A stretch of DNA of 64,000 bases from Lantana camara (Eukaryota > Streptophyta > Magnoliopsida > Lamiales > Verbenaceae). The stretch lies in contig CM074855.1 in the NCBI GenBank assembly GCA_037501455.1, positions 29,105,501 to 29,169,500 on the forward strand, given 5' to 3'. The translations under genes and the position numbers were made by a program. Positions 10,809 to 21,646 of the stretch are shown here, in pieces. Position 1 is the stretch's first letter. Each line of letters begins with the position of its first letter. The notes beneath the pieces were generated by a model that saw only the letters and a list, made by a program, of their open reading frames with translations, did no database searches and was not told where the DNA came from.

Positions 10809-11146
10809 TGTAATATCCCACATCGGATTATAAGGTGAACGAAGTCTGCCTTATAATAAGGGGTGGAAACAAGGGGGTTTTCGAGCTGTTACAAATGGTA
10901 TCAGAGCTGGGGACCCCGTCCGGTGTGCCAACGAGGACGCTAGTCCCTCCAAGAGGGGGATGGATGTAATATCCCACATCGGATCATAAGGTGAACGAAG
11001 CCTGCCTTATAATAGGGGGTGGATACCTTACCTTGTAGAGGCCTTTTGAGTTATGGTTCCGCCTGGCTCAGAAACAAAACCGTGAGGGGGTGGTTGGCCC
11101 CTTCCAAAGCAGACAATATTCACAAGGGGGTTTTCGGGCTGTTACA
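10809..11146 (+). mobile_element. TRIM element (miniature LTR retrotransposon)
   Basis: Two terminal repeats start TGTAATATCCCACATCGGAT and end CTGTTACA: 10809-10893 (85 bp, internally deleted) and 10965-11146 (182 bp). Between them lie a primer binding site TGGTATCAGAGC (10896-10907, initiator tRNA-Met type) and a purine tract AAGAGGGGGATGGA before the second repeat. A perfect 5-bp target duplication GAAAA flanks it (10804-10808 and 11147-11151). It encodes no protein and must have moved with enzymes supplied in trans. No 5S rRNA-like segment was seen, so it does not look like Cassandra. Confidence 0.92.
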
Positions 11147-11206
11147 GAAAAGCATCAAGAAGCTATGAAACAACAAAAGAAATTCCTTAATGGCTGCCCC
11201 TGTTGT

Positions 11207-11377
11207 GACACTACCGTGTCATAAATGCTTCATAGATAGACACGATCGTGTCCAATTTTCTAAAAATAAAAGTTGGCATTTTGAAGTTACAACACGATCG
11301 TGTCCTAATTTTAGCCATAAATCGAGAGCACAACACTGCCATGCCCATTTTAGTTCAAATCTTGACACGGCTGTGGC
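11207..11377. repeat. palindrome array in the chromovirus-type LTR
   Basis: Copies are GACACTACCGTGTC (11207), GACACGATCGTGTC (11239), ACACGATCGTGTC (11292) and GACACGGCTGTGGC (11364), with a weaker one near 11330. The arms equal those of the Athila array although the host LTR belongs to another lineage. Confidence 0.8.
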
Positions 11378-12592
11378 AAGCTTCTTTTTTCGAAAAAAAA
11401 TACAGAAGCTGCGAATTTTGCAAGGAAAAAAAAATAGGGCAACGAGGGCAGCTTCATGGCAAGCAACAAGGCAACAAATAAGGCATGAAACATACTCGAA
11501 ATTAGCAGCAAATTCCCACTCAAACTCGAACTCAGCAACCGGCAAGAAGAGGAGAAAAAGTGATCAACATATATGTATCTTATTCTTCAAGTTATTCAAG
11601 GTTCATCAATGGCATAACATTAACTACACAACTACCATGAAGTAGGATGCAAATAATGAAGTTAGGAAGTTCAAATGATCAAGAATCATGCCTCAAATCA
11701 GCTCCAAACTCATGCAAGCGTAAAGATTCAAAATATGGACCATAATCTTTACTATTCATCACTTGCATCAAAGACAACCCAAACCTCCATGAGAATGCAG
11801 CAAAAAGAGCTTAAAAAAAAGCACAAGGAGAAGGAGAACACAACCATATTCTTACCTCTTGGATTGTTGAAGAAATGATCAAGATATGAGCTCAAAACAG
11901 TGCAAGGTGAATAGTACAGATTTCTTCTTCCTCTTCTCTCTTGGTTTGCAGCCTTTTCCTTCTTCCTCTTGGGTACGAAATAAAGGGGTAGGGAAGAAGA
12001 TAGTGGGATTAACTTAATTAGGCTCAAGTTTCAAGTTATTTGGTTAAGTATAGGATAAATGGTGCTCATTTTAGTCAAGGGTGGCAGTTTTGCACAAGTG
12101 GCTCGATTTGACGAAGTTTCGGGGGTTCAAATGTTCTTAGAAAAATACAAGGTTTATTCCATTGGATCCGAATCATCAAAATAAATCTAATGATGGTGAC
12201 AAAATTTGAATCCGGATTCCTGAGCTCAAGTTACGCCGCCCGGAACCCAAGATGCGCTAAAAACATTTTAGGCCCTTTTTGGTTCCTCTCGAAACCAAAG
12301 AACCAAAACTCGAACAAACAAACTCGAAAACATAAAACGAGCATTCTAGCGTGTTCATAACACATATATAGCAAGTTGGCACAAAATCGAATCAAAATCG
12401 CGCACATACAGGGCAATTACCAAAGCAACGAGCATATAGTTCAAATATTCAAGTTTATAATTAATTCAAATAAAATAAAAATAACAATTAAACATTGAAA
12501 TAAATATATAATTTTGTAAATTAAATAATTAAAAGCGCAAGTAAAGCATTCGTGAGGTCATACCTGTACGGCCGAAGAATCGGGACGTCACA

Positions 12593-13019
12593 TTCGTTGT
12601 CGGTCTTGTAATGGTGATTTCAAGGCGGCAATGGTGGTGGTAGGAAAGAGACGAAAAGATAAGATAAATATGTTAAAAAGAAATTATAATATATATTTTT
12701 AAATATGAAGAATAATATTAAATGTTACTAAATATTTTAAATATTTGATGTAGTCTCTTCCATTGGTTTTGAGCAAACTAATCAAATGAACAGATTTGTA
12801 AAAGTGCTTTGTAATTAACCAAAATATTAATGGTATTATAGTCATTTTACAATGAATTAGTACTGGAGATAGCTATTCCCCTTTGCAGTTTGAGCTCGTG
12901 AAATACACCTTTTATGCTCAGGTTTTTTAGTGCTAATTTAATATAATTACAGGGTTTTTTTTTTTTGAGACATTTCAAATCATAGGATTTAGAGTGCTAA
13001 TTAGGTAAAATGGAGTGAC
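12593..13019. other. AT-rich intergenic sequence
   Basis: No gene, RNA or repeat was recognised here apart from the 8-bp target duplication GGAGTGAC of the adjoining MITE at 13012-13019. Confidence 0.6.
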
Positions 13020-13479
13020 CTAGATCACATAATCCTTCTATTATACTTAACGTACCCGTACTTAGTTCTCCGCACTGGTGAATTTATGCGCATTCCTCGC
13101 TTTAAGACGACTTAAAATTTTAATACTCCGCATTGACGAATTTGTGCATATTTCTTGCTTTAAGACGAGTTATAATTTCTCAATTCACGCCTTTAAGATT
13201 ATAAAGACACATTTTCATTTTTTGATTTAACATATAATTATTGTAAAATGATAGAATTAGGTAATTTTTATCAATAATTAAAAAGAATCATGTTTTTTCT
13301 TATATGAATTTTTAAGTTTTATCATGAAACTATATATAAAATAAAGTTATATTATATATATAATTATTTAAAATAATTTTTTATTAAACGGGTTAAGGCG
13401 CATCGGCACTCAATTTTTTCTAAAAATTTTGCGCACTGCGCATTCGCACCCGCTCCCGCATTCGCATTATGTGACCTAG
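13020..13479. mobile_element. hAT-type MITE, 460 bp
   Basis: Terminal inverted repeats CTAGATCACATAATCC (left) and GCATTATGTGACCTAG (right) match with few mismatches. A perfect 8-bp duplication GGAGTGAC flanks the element (13012-13019 and 13480-13487); 8 bp is the hAT signature. The interior has repeated GCGCATTCGCA/CGCATT-like motifs and no coding capacity. It abuts the 3' end of F-box pseudogene 1. Confidence 0.9.
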
Positions 13480-13487
13480 GGAGTGAC

Positions 13488-14675
13488 TCTACAAAAAACT
13501 CTTCTAAAAATCGAAACGACTTTGTATCCTCCATTTTAAAGCTTTTGAGCGAAAGAAAGCTCGAAGTATATGGCACAGCCTGGACACATCCAAGAGAGTG
13601 CAGTTTGAAAATGTCAATGCTAGAGATAGCTCTAGTCTTACCTGAGTAGTACAATTGGTGTAACTCCTGCCATGTCCTCAATATGTCACCATTTTCGAAA
13701 ACTTTGATATGATAACTGAATTCTTCACCTTCAGGATGTGAAAGTGGGATGAAATTGCCGGTGACAAATTCTTTCGTCCAGGATTTCTCCACCCCATATT
13801 CCTTCATCAACCATATAACAATTTTACAATCAGAAGTATTATTAGTTAAACATACCCCCAAAGCTACCAGAACATTTTTCGTTTACTTGAAGATCGGGTG
13901 GACGGGAAAAAGTGCTAAAAACTTCTGTTCGAAGATCAAAACAAGAGATCCAAGAACGACCCTTTAAATCTGCCACAAACCAGAAAAGATTTCCATTAAC
14001 AAATGCTCCAGTGGAACAACTGTTGTATTCCAATGTTCCACCTGGTGCACTGCTCCTCCATGATGTAGTTCCGAGAGTGTAAACCTGGCAAATACTCTTT
14101 AGGTACTCAACAAATATGTCTCGGACTCCCAACACAATCATGGAAAATCTAACCAGCTTATGTTGACCACTTATTTTGCTAACTCCAAATCCATAAGTGA
14201 CAACTGAGGGATGATGACAAACATTTACTTCCGGACCTGGAAGCTGGATAAAATCCTAAGTGATTGCATTGCATATGTACAGAGCAATAGGACGACAATT
14301 AAGGTCGCGTAAGAAAAGCAAACCATTAGCTGATCCCTGCATCCAGAGATCAGCATCAGGGCGACTAATGAACTCTCTACGGGCAAATTTGGTGACAGAA
14401 TTGTAGTGAAGCTCATGGCCTTCAAAATTATCAGACGAATCTTCGAATTCAAAAATCCTGAATAAATCTACATAACTCTCGTCAATCTCATTTATATAAA
14501 CAGCTAGCCCTGCTTTTGCAGTACAAAGATGAGACTTGGAGAACTCAGTAGAGCAGAGAAGGTCCGGCCACGACTTGCAAACATATTTGCAGGATACGAT
14601 GGATCTAGCAGGAAGTGTCGAGAGGATATTGATGATGATTGGCAGATCAACAAAAGCAACTTCTTCTTAGTTCAT
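13488..14675 (-). pseudogene. F-box pseudogene 1
   Basis: The minus strand from ATG at 14675 encodes an F-box-like N-terminus (LPIIINILSTLPARSIVSCKYVCKSW is spread over about 14580-14655), then F-box-associated segments: VTYGFGVSKISG, VYTLGTTSWRSS, GNLFWFVADL, WISCFDLRTEVFSTFS and IVIWLMKEYGVEKSWTKEF. It is broken by a stop at codon 3 (TAA), a TAG near 14259 and a frameshift near 13850. The 3' part from 13500 to about 13910 is closely related to the fragment at 30520-30905. It belongs to the same family and strand as the intact gene at 28829-30019. Confidence 0.9.
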
Positions 14676-15730
14676 TTTGATGATGAGGGTTCATAAAAAT
14701 AATCTGAAACAAATTACGGTTTGAGAAAACCCCAATTCGAGATTAGCTTCAACCTCCATCAATTCAACACAAAGCTACTAACTTTAGTATGAAAACTGTA
14801 ACGCCCCAGCTTTCGGCATCTCAGGTCTGAACGCCACGTGTGAGTTTGAAAGTTATAATTTAATTGTTATTTGATCATTTATTCCATTTTCCATGTCATG
14901 ACATAATTTTATAAAATTATATTCTAATTATTTTTATGAAATTCATATCAAATTCATACTTATTGCATAAATTGAACTTGATTGCAACGTGAATTAAATT
15001 CCCGAGCATGATTTAATTTCTTTTATGTCCTTACTTGATCATTTTCATGAGTTAGGGGACTCAATTGCATTAACCTTGTTTGGACTTAATTGATCAATTG
15101 TTATGGAATTGGATCTAATTGCATGACTTAATTAATTGAGGGACTTAATAGCAAATTGGAGCATTTTTCCCCTCTCTATAGCAGCATATCACGTACCATT
15201 GCATCCCATTTCATACAAACACATTACATACACTTGCTCCTTTCTTCCTTGTTCAACCGAGTCAAAACTCTCACCTTGAAGAGTAGGAATTTCATCATTC
15301 AGTCTTTATTTTGTGGGATTTAGGAGCATTGAAGCATCATCAACATCATATCTTCATCTCATCTTCCATTTCTTACATTTGAGGTAACTTTGGGGATTTG
15401 ATGATTTTCTTGATTGAATGGGTTGTATAGGGCTTTAGTATGAGTTGGTTAAATTGTGTATTTGTTGTTGGAATTATTTTTATGAACTTTGAGCTTGAGT
15501 TTTATGGACTTGGAGCATGAGTGATGATATGGGTTTCAATTGATTGATTCTTGACGATCTAACGTGGAATTAGGTGTTTTTGTGAGTTGTTATTAATCTA
15601 TAAGTATGCTAGCATGTGTATTTCATGAAATATATGCATTTGAACTTGAGTTGAATTCATTTTGATGGTTGGATTGTTGGTTCGTTGTTGCTCTGCTGCT
15701 ACTGCCCTGTTTCTGCCTCTGCTGCGTTTT

Positions 15731-15953
15731 GGGAACGGTCCTTCCCGTCCCAGTTTATTCTGGGAACGGCCGTTCCCACCCCACGCCTGTTGTCCCGCGA
15801 GACTGGGAACGGCCCTTCCCAGTTTTGGCCTGTGGCCGGAACGGGCGTTCCCAGCCCCAAATTTTCCCAAATTCTTACAGACGGGCGGGATTGAATCGAG
15901 GAGCCGGGAACGGTCCTTCCCAGCTCCAGTTCAAAACCGGAACGGTCGTTCCC
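15731..15953. repeat. array of GGGAACGGCCGTTCCC-type palindromes in the solo LTR
   Basis: Six copies: 15731 (GGGAACGGTCCTTCCC), 15762 (perfect GGGAACGGCCGTTCCC), 15805, about 15838, 15906 and about 15938. Arms are GGGAACG/CGTTCCC with variation mostly at the centre. Short overlapping frames rich in NGRSH, ERPFP and TAVP strings cross the array in several phases; these follow from the repeat and do not indicate a protein. Confidence 0.92.
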
Positions 15954-18068
15954 ATGCTCCAGTGGGGTTTTTCAATTTTCTGCATAAAATGTGACTTTCA
16001 TAATCCGTTTTTAATGCCTTAATTGATCGATACGTGTTATTATATGATTCTTTTATGCATGAAATTGATCATATCATTCCATAATTATTAATGCACGTCA
16101 TAATGATCATGATCACGCCGTTCGTCCTAATTGGTACATTTTGAGTCGTGTCTCATGGACAATTGTCTTTCTTGCACAGACCAGCTTCCTGGTGACGAGG
16201 AGCAGGCCCCGTGAGCTGTTTCCTTGTTTGTTTTGGTCGCACAGGTGAGGTTTAGTTATAGATATATAGAACCCATATAACCCCATGTGATGTTTTAAGC
16301 CAAAAATATATCTATATATCTATAGTTTTCAAATGTTATTGGTTTTCAAAGGACTTACCGAAACATATTGTATTGTATTGATTGATTGATTGTTTTGGCG
16401 AGTCTCGTATTGTACTGTGGGCCCGAGGGTAGTGGCTTGAGCCAACCGGGAAAGCATGGGCTGACAGGTAACTCGAACGCTATCCTCACCAAATTGGGAT
16501 GACCCCTGAACCCCCTAGGACATTAGGGGAGGAAGGAGTTCCGGGCTTAGGGATTCATGTACCCTCTGCCCAGATTGATTGGATGGTGGGGCCTTGCAAT
16601 TCCATCATCAACTGGAGGAAGAAGGAGTTATTGAAAATGCTATTTCCGCACTGAAGTTGTCTGTGTGATCACCTGATCAGTTAATAAATTGAATTATTGT
16701 ACACAGTCGGAGAAAGGTTGGAGATTTGTCGTCACTCGCCGGGCCACTGATTGATTGAGTTGAATTGATTGTATTGATAAATTGAATTAGTTGTAATCTC
16801 GGGCGAGGAATCTATACTATTATATATTTCAAAACCATATTTGACTATTTAACTTTTTGTGCATTTTGATGACGTGGAATTTTGTGGATTTTTTGAGATT
16901 TTTAATTATATAAAAAATATGATTGGGTGATTTTGATTTTTTATATTATTTTATTATGAAAATAAGTAATAACTAAGGAAACTAATTATCTTTGATAAGT
17001 TTGACTAAATGATATTTTGTGTTTTTTTTTTTTTTTAGATTTTCAATTAAATGGAAAAAATATAATTGGCTTTTTTTAATTTTTTATATTATTTTATTAT
17101 GAAAATAAATAGTAACTAAGAAAAATAATTATCTTTGACAAAATTTTAATTAAAACTAAAAATTGTGATTGGTTGATGGATATTAAATTAATTAATTTAT
17201 TTAACAATGTTAATAGTCCTTGATTTTCGGAAGTTGTCCGCAATTAAAGTGTCAATTTATGGTACATATTATTTCAAGGCATAAATTTAGGAAAATATAT
17301 ATTAATTTAAATTCAAATACAGTTCATGCATTAGTTACAATATCCAAAATTCAAATAAAATTATTTATTGATAGTTTCAAAACAAATATTTCCTTATTCA
17401 ACAAAATTTCATTATTAATTCTTCTATAAGCTATTGATATTTATTTATTCTAATCATAGTTTTCAATTAATGTTAAATCAATAAAATTAATCTCTTAAAT
17501 CTTTCATAAATTATTTGAAATTAGAAAAAAAAGGAAGAAAAGAATCTTGATCCGAAAAAAGAAAAAAAGAAAAGAAAATAATATCTGGGGTCATTCCAAC
17601 CGGTTGTATTTAAATTACATGAATAAAAATTTTAACAAATTAAACTATAAAATTTGAACTTTCTTTTCGGTAGAAAAAATTTGAACAAAATGTTATTCTA
17701 TTGTTTGAAAAACTACTTCATGTGATTTAAGATTTCTTTAATTAGTTAAAAAATTCTCATTAATTTATTTATTGAGAATGCACTATTTATATATACCAGT
17801 AACTTTGTATATTTTATGCATGTGCAAATAAAAAATTATTAATGTATAAATATATTAAATAAAAATCTTTTTATTAATATATGTATATATATTCTATAAT
17901 TATTTTTAATATAATAACTAAGTTATGATAAACAAATGAATAGGTAGTCTAATGTTATAATAGTAATTAAAATAAAAAATAAAAAATATAAGTGAAAAAT
18001 GATAAAAATTATATAAAAAATAAAGAAATTGAAATGAGGAAAGAGAAAATAAAAGTCAAGAATATGTG

Positions 18069-18923
18069 TGATGGTGCGGAATAAGGATTTCTAAGATGCA
18101 ACCAACATTTTGATATTTTGTTTATGAGGGGAAGACCATCACAGGCGTTAAGCCTCAGGAACTGGGTTTCCAATGAGCGTGGGTTCTTCCAGCTAGGATA
18201 ACACCAGGAAATCGTGCAGCAAGGGTGCAGGAAATAGCGAAATATATGAAGCTTTAGAGAAGATGAAGATGCAGAGGAAAAATGATGCCCAGTTCAGTAG
18301 TGTAGTGTCCTGTAAAGAAGATGACTTGGGGGAAAGTGTAGGTGATCTATCCTATTTATATGTTAGGGGTGAGGGTAGATTGGGTAATTTGACCGTGTGG
18401 TCCCAAACCTGTGTTGCCCTAACACGTGGTGGTCTGTGATGGCATGAGAGTGATAGCTCTGAAAAGGGGGCGACGTGCCAGGTACGAGGTGCACACTGCC
18501 ATGGTGTCAGAGGTTGTTGGCGAGGGCCGCATGAGAGGAAGGCCCAAGGTCCGCTCCGCTAGGGTTTGAATCCATCACGGTGGGGAAGGATCATATTCGA
18601 GCGCTGGTGGCGCTCGAAGGACGCACGGATGGGTTCCCCGCGGCTGATGACCCTTGAGCGTCAAAACCACGAGCATCGGGAACGTACCCTCGCGTGGAGG
18701 CCATCCTGAGAAGGGCAACCCTGAGGGCCGAGATGTGAGCGCCAAGCCTGTCGGCTCGGGCCCTTTACCTGAATAATTGGCCGAGGCTCAAGGGCCTGTA
18801 CCAGTTGGTAAGTGAGTGGGCTGGGTTGGCCCGCGAGCCCATCAATGCGAGCGTATAGTCTTCAAGTCAACTGATGGTGACACGTGGACGGCTCTGATAC
18901 GAGCGTGTTTTTATGCCTCATCA
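18069..18923 (-). repeat. Ty3-type solo LTR inside Helitron copy 1
   Basis: On the minus strand it runs from TGATGAGGCAT to GCACCATCA, 855 bp, GC-richer than its surroundings. Flanks are ACGTG (18924-18928) and ATGTG (18064-18068), a 5-bp target duplication with one C-to-T type change. A TATA box (TATAAATAGG on the minus strand) lies near 18347-18357. The same LTR is in Helitron copy 2 with an undamaged duplication. Confidence 0.88.
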
Positions 18924-19849
18924 ACGTGGTTAAAAGAAACGAGTGCAAGAGATAATGTATTAAATGTAATATTTTTTTAACTTTCAAAATAAAAATACAA
19001 ATTATGTAAAGTGGTGTCATTTAAATTATGATACAATTTTTGTAAAAACTATTACAGTTTTAAATTTAAAATCAGACCTTTTAAAAATAAATTGGATTAA
19101 TTGGGTAGCTTAAATTATTCAAGCAAATCAATTTAATATCTTTCACCAATGAAAGAATATTATCTACCAAAATAAATTGAATGTATATAAAAATTGTTTT
19201 CCACCTAGCTTTCATCCTCTTCTTTTCTACTCTACGTCTCCACAAATTATTTTTTTCGGGTGAACAGAAGAGCTAAAAGGTAGATGTAGACACATTTCAT
19301 TCTATTCTTTTAGTTTGTTTTTCAAATTTTTAATTTTATTATTTTTTGTAATCTATGTTGATTATTAGTTTAGTTCATACATTCTTTCAAAAATTATATT
19401 TGTTTATTATTTTGATTATATTTTAATATTATTTGTTTATTTAAATCAGATTGTTTATTATGCTTTACATTTGTTTTGTTGTATTTGCAGATTTGTTGAC
19501 TATTTTTTAATATTTTACTTTTAACGTTGGTTTAACACTTTTATATTTTGTTTGTTATTTTTGTTTATATTTTATTGTCCTGGTGTTCTAATAGAATTTG
19601 CTTTGTTGCCAAAAAGTCTATGAATTGAAATGAATGCGAAAGTCTATGGATTGACAAAAATGCGATTTCAATGGAGGTGTACCGTAAAAGATAATTTTGT
19701 TAGAAGTATTAGATTTTATTGTATAGTTAATATGAGTTGCAGGAAATTGATTGTCGGATCCTTTTTGGACATTGATGGTGATCAGGACATGCGGTTAGTA
19801 TTTATCGTCCTCCTGACAATAGTAAAATGCTTTGTCTTATTATAATGAA

Positions 19850-19890
19850 CTAGCGTAATTCCCGTGCATAGCACAGTGCGTGGTAAGAAA
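19850..19890 (-). repeat. second, inverted Helitron 3'-terminus-like site
   Basis: Read on the minus strand this is a hairpin of GTGC/GCAC arms (ending TATGCACGGG), then AATTACG and CTAG followed by T. This is the layout of a Helitron 3' end pointing left, opposite to the true end at 20473. It is also present in copy 2 near 23205-23246. No matching 5' end was found nearby. Confidence 0.6.
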
Positions 19891-20445
19891 ATAAAATTTA
19901 CTTTAATATTTAAATTTTATTTTAGATTTTTGTTTATTAAAAATTATTTTATTACTTATGTTGTTCTATATGAAATTTTAATATTTTTTGATTTTATAAT
20001 TTTAATATAATATTTATATTTTATAATATAATATAATATGATAATTTATTTATCATAAAAATAAAATCCATATCACTTATATGATAGTTTTTTTAATGTT
20101 TAATATGACTTCTTTTAATAAAAAAGAATTATAAATTTGTATTTCTTAAAAAAAAAAGAAACTATTTACATAAATTCTTTAGGTGTAAAACTCTGGTTGA
20201 GACTTAATATCGGTGGAAGTAAAAGTGAATTAATTGCATTTTGAGATTAAATTTGTTGAGGGCAAAAAAAAAAAAAGAATAGGACTTTTTAATGTTTTTG
20301 TAGGACCAAAAAAAAAAAAAAAAATCTAAGTTTTGTTGATTTTTCGTAGCGTTATGATAAACGTTCTTTTTTAATTTTTATATTGTCGTTTTTCAGTTTA
20401 TAATATTAATACTTAATATTATAAATTATATATTATACATTAAAA

Positions 20446-20473
20446 CCCGTGCATAGCACGGGGCACACACTAG
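20446..20473 (+). other. Helitron 3' terminal hairpin and CTAG end
   Basis: The 7-bp stem CCCGTGC/GCACGGG with loop ATA is followed after 7 bases by CTAG. The hairpin is the termination signal of rolling-circle Helitron transposition. Confidence 0.9.
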
Positions 20474-21020
20474 TTATTCTATCCTTGAATTCATATTCTT
20501 TCTTTTATAAAACCTTACCCGAAATTATAGCTTGCATGTATGTGCGCATATATTTATTTATACTCCCTCGCTCAGTCCGTGGTGGACTGACGCCTTAACT
20601 TTTCAGTTTTTGCAGGTGCATGCTAGGCGGGAATTAGAGTCTAGTATGTCTTTAATTTGGGTCTAGCACACTTCACCTCATATTATGTTCATGTATAGAT
20701 ACTTGATATTTTTGTAGCATGCCTTGGTATATTTTGAAGATGATATTGTATTGATATGTAAGTGTTGGTACCTATTAGTATTTATACTTGATATGTGAAT
20801 ATGGTACCTATAAGTAATTAGTGAATTTTATTGCTTCCGCTTTTATCACTCTGAGTTGATTGTTTGGTTTGGGGTTAGCCCCGCCTAGTTTTGTTGTCGT
20901 TTTTTTTTATTGTCTCCCGTTCGCTATAGCTTTGGTTCATGTATGGATTGTCCATTTCATATGTGAATTGAACTATAGTGCGGGGGATGTGGTGCCTAGC
21001 GTTCCGGGTGATGCAAAAAC

Positions 21021-21640
21021 ACACAAAATAATATGAATTTTGCATTAAATTACAACTTTTTTGTACATGTGGGTTACATTTGCCATCGGAAAAGTTGTTG
21101 TATTAAATTTGCTGAAAGGGTGTAGTTGGTATACCATTTAAGCATTTTTCCCTATAAAATAATGTGCGTATATAAATGGGTACCTCTTCCTCAAAGTCTC
21201 GTTATTACATTCAAAGTGCCCTCAAAATTTAAAACTTTTGACTCATCCAGCTTAATTAATGTCGTGTACAAAATCTAATTAGATAGATTATGTTCATCTT
21301 AATTTCCTTTACAAAATCCACTTCTTTGTAAGTTCATAATATATCATGATAGATTAAGATTTTTTTATTTTTTAGTGAGGTAAGAATACAAGGTTAAATA
21401 AAGTAAGACAAAATTAAGTAGTGATTGCAAATTCTGAAAATAAGTATTTATGTGCTTTTACTTTGTTTAGATCTTGGCAAGTATTTGAAAAAACTTCTCA
21501 TGTTTATTTTAAGCAAAAATAAGTTGGCATTACTATTGAGCAAACAAATCAAATCAAACGAAGAACAACAAACAATAAAGCCTCTTGTCTTAACCCTAAG
21601 TAGAGAAACTGGTTAAGATTTGTTTGCAGCAAACACATAA
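21021..21640. other. AT-rich intergenic sequence
   Basis: No gene, RNA or repeat was recognised. It is the 3' flank of F-box pseudogene 2. Confidence 0.55.
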
Positions 21641-21646
21641 AAATGT

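Larger units (their letters stand above)
9554..12592 (-). repeat. truncated chromovirus-type LTR carrying a TRIM
   Basis: The right end (GGGACGTCACA, 12592) resembles the start of the chromovirus LTRs elsewhere in the window read on the minus strand (TGTAACGCCCCG). The segment after 9554 matches the inner part of those LTRs in order: an ACTCG/AAGAC/GCCTAGC stretch, then a GAGTGAGGGGC-like stretch. About the first 300 bp are missing, cut by the Athila insertion. No polypurine tract follows 12592, so that is the outer edge: either a 5' LTR whose interior is lost or a former solo LTR. It holds its own palindrome array and a nested TRIM. Confidence 0.65.
16811..20473 (+). mobile_element. non-autonomous Helitron, copy 1
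   Basis: The 5' end is TCTATACTATTATATATTTC; the 3' end is CTAG (20470-20473) preceded by hairpin CCCGTGCATAGCACGGG (20446-20462). It sits between A (16810) and T (20474) with no target duplication. These are the defining Helitron features. No Rep or helicase domain is present in its 3663 bp, so it depends on helpers. It carries an 855-bp solo LTR (18069-18923), AT-rich filler and small frames (such as 17220-17429 and 19630-19845) that I do not recognise. The same frames occur in copy 2. It is inserted in the chromovirus solo LTR. Confidence 0.93.
14797..21015 (+). repeat. chromovirus solo LTR, split by a Helitron
   Basis: It starts TGTAACGCCCCAGC, like the LTRs at 38999-47548 read on the minus strand, and ends GGGTGATGCA after a segment matching their other end (TATAGTGCGGGGG, GTGGTGCC). 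A perfect 5-bp duplication AAAAC flanks it (14792-14796 and 21016-21020), with no internal region: a solo LTR left by recombination. Without the Helitron at 16811-20473 it is about 2556 bp, close to the 2693 bp of the intact LTRs. It carries a palindrome array at 15731-15953. Confidence 0.92.

Noticed and set aside
10809..11146. TRIM as a Cassandra element
   Set aside because: No 5S rRNA-like promoter sequence is visible in its LTRs.
17220..17429. 69-codon frame duplicated in both Helitrons as a conserved gene
   Set aside because: Its conservation only reflects the near identity of the two copies. Composition is AT-rich filler and no domain is recognised.
18069..18923. GC-rich Helitron segment as a captured host gene
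   Set aside because: Its ends TG...CA, a flanking 5-bp duplication and a TATA box identify it as a solo LTR instead.
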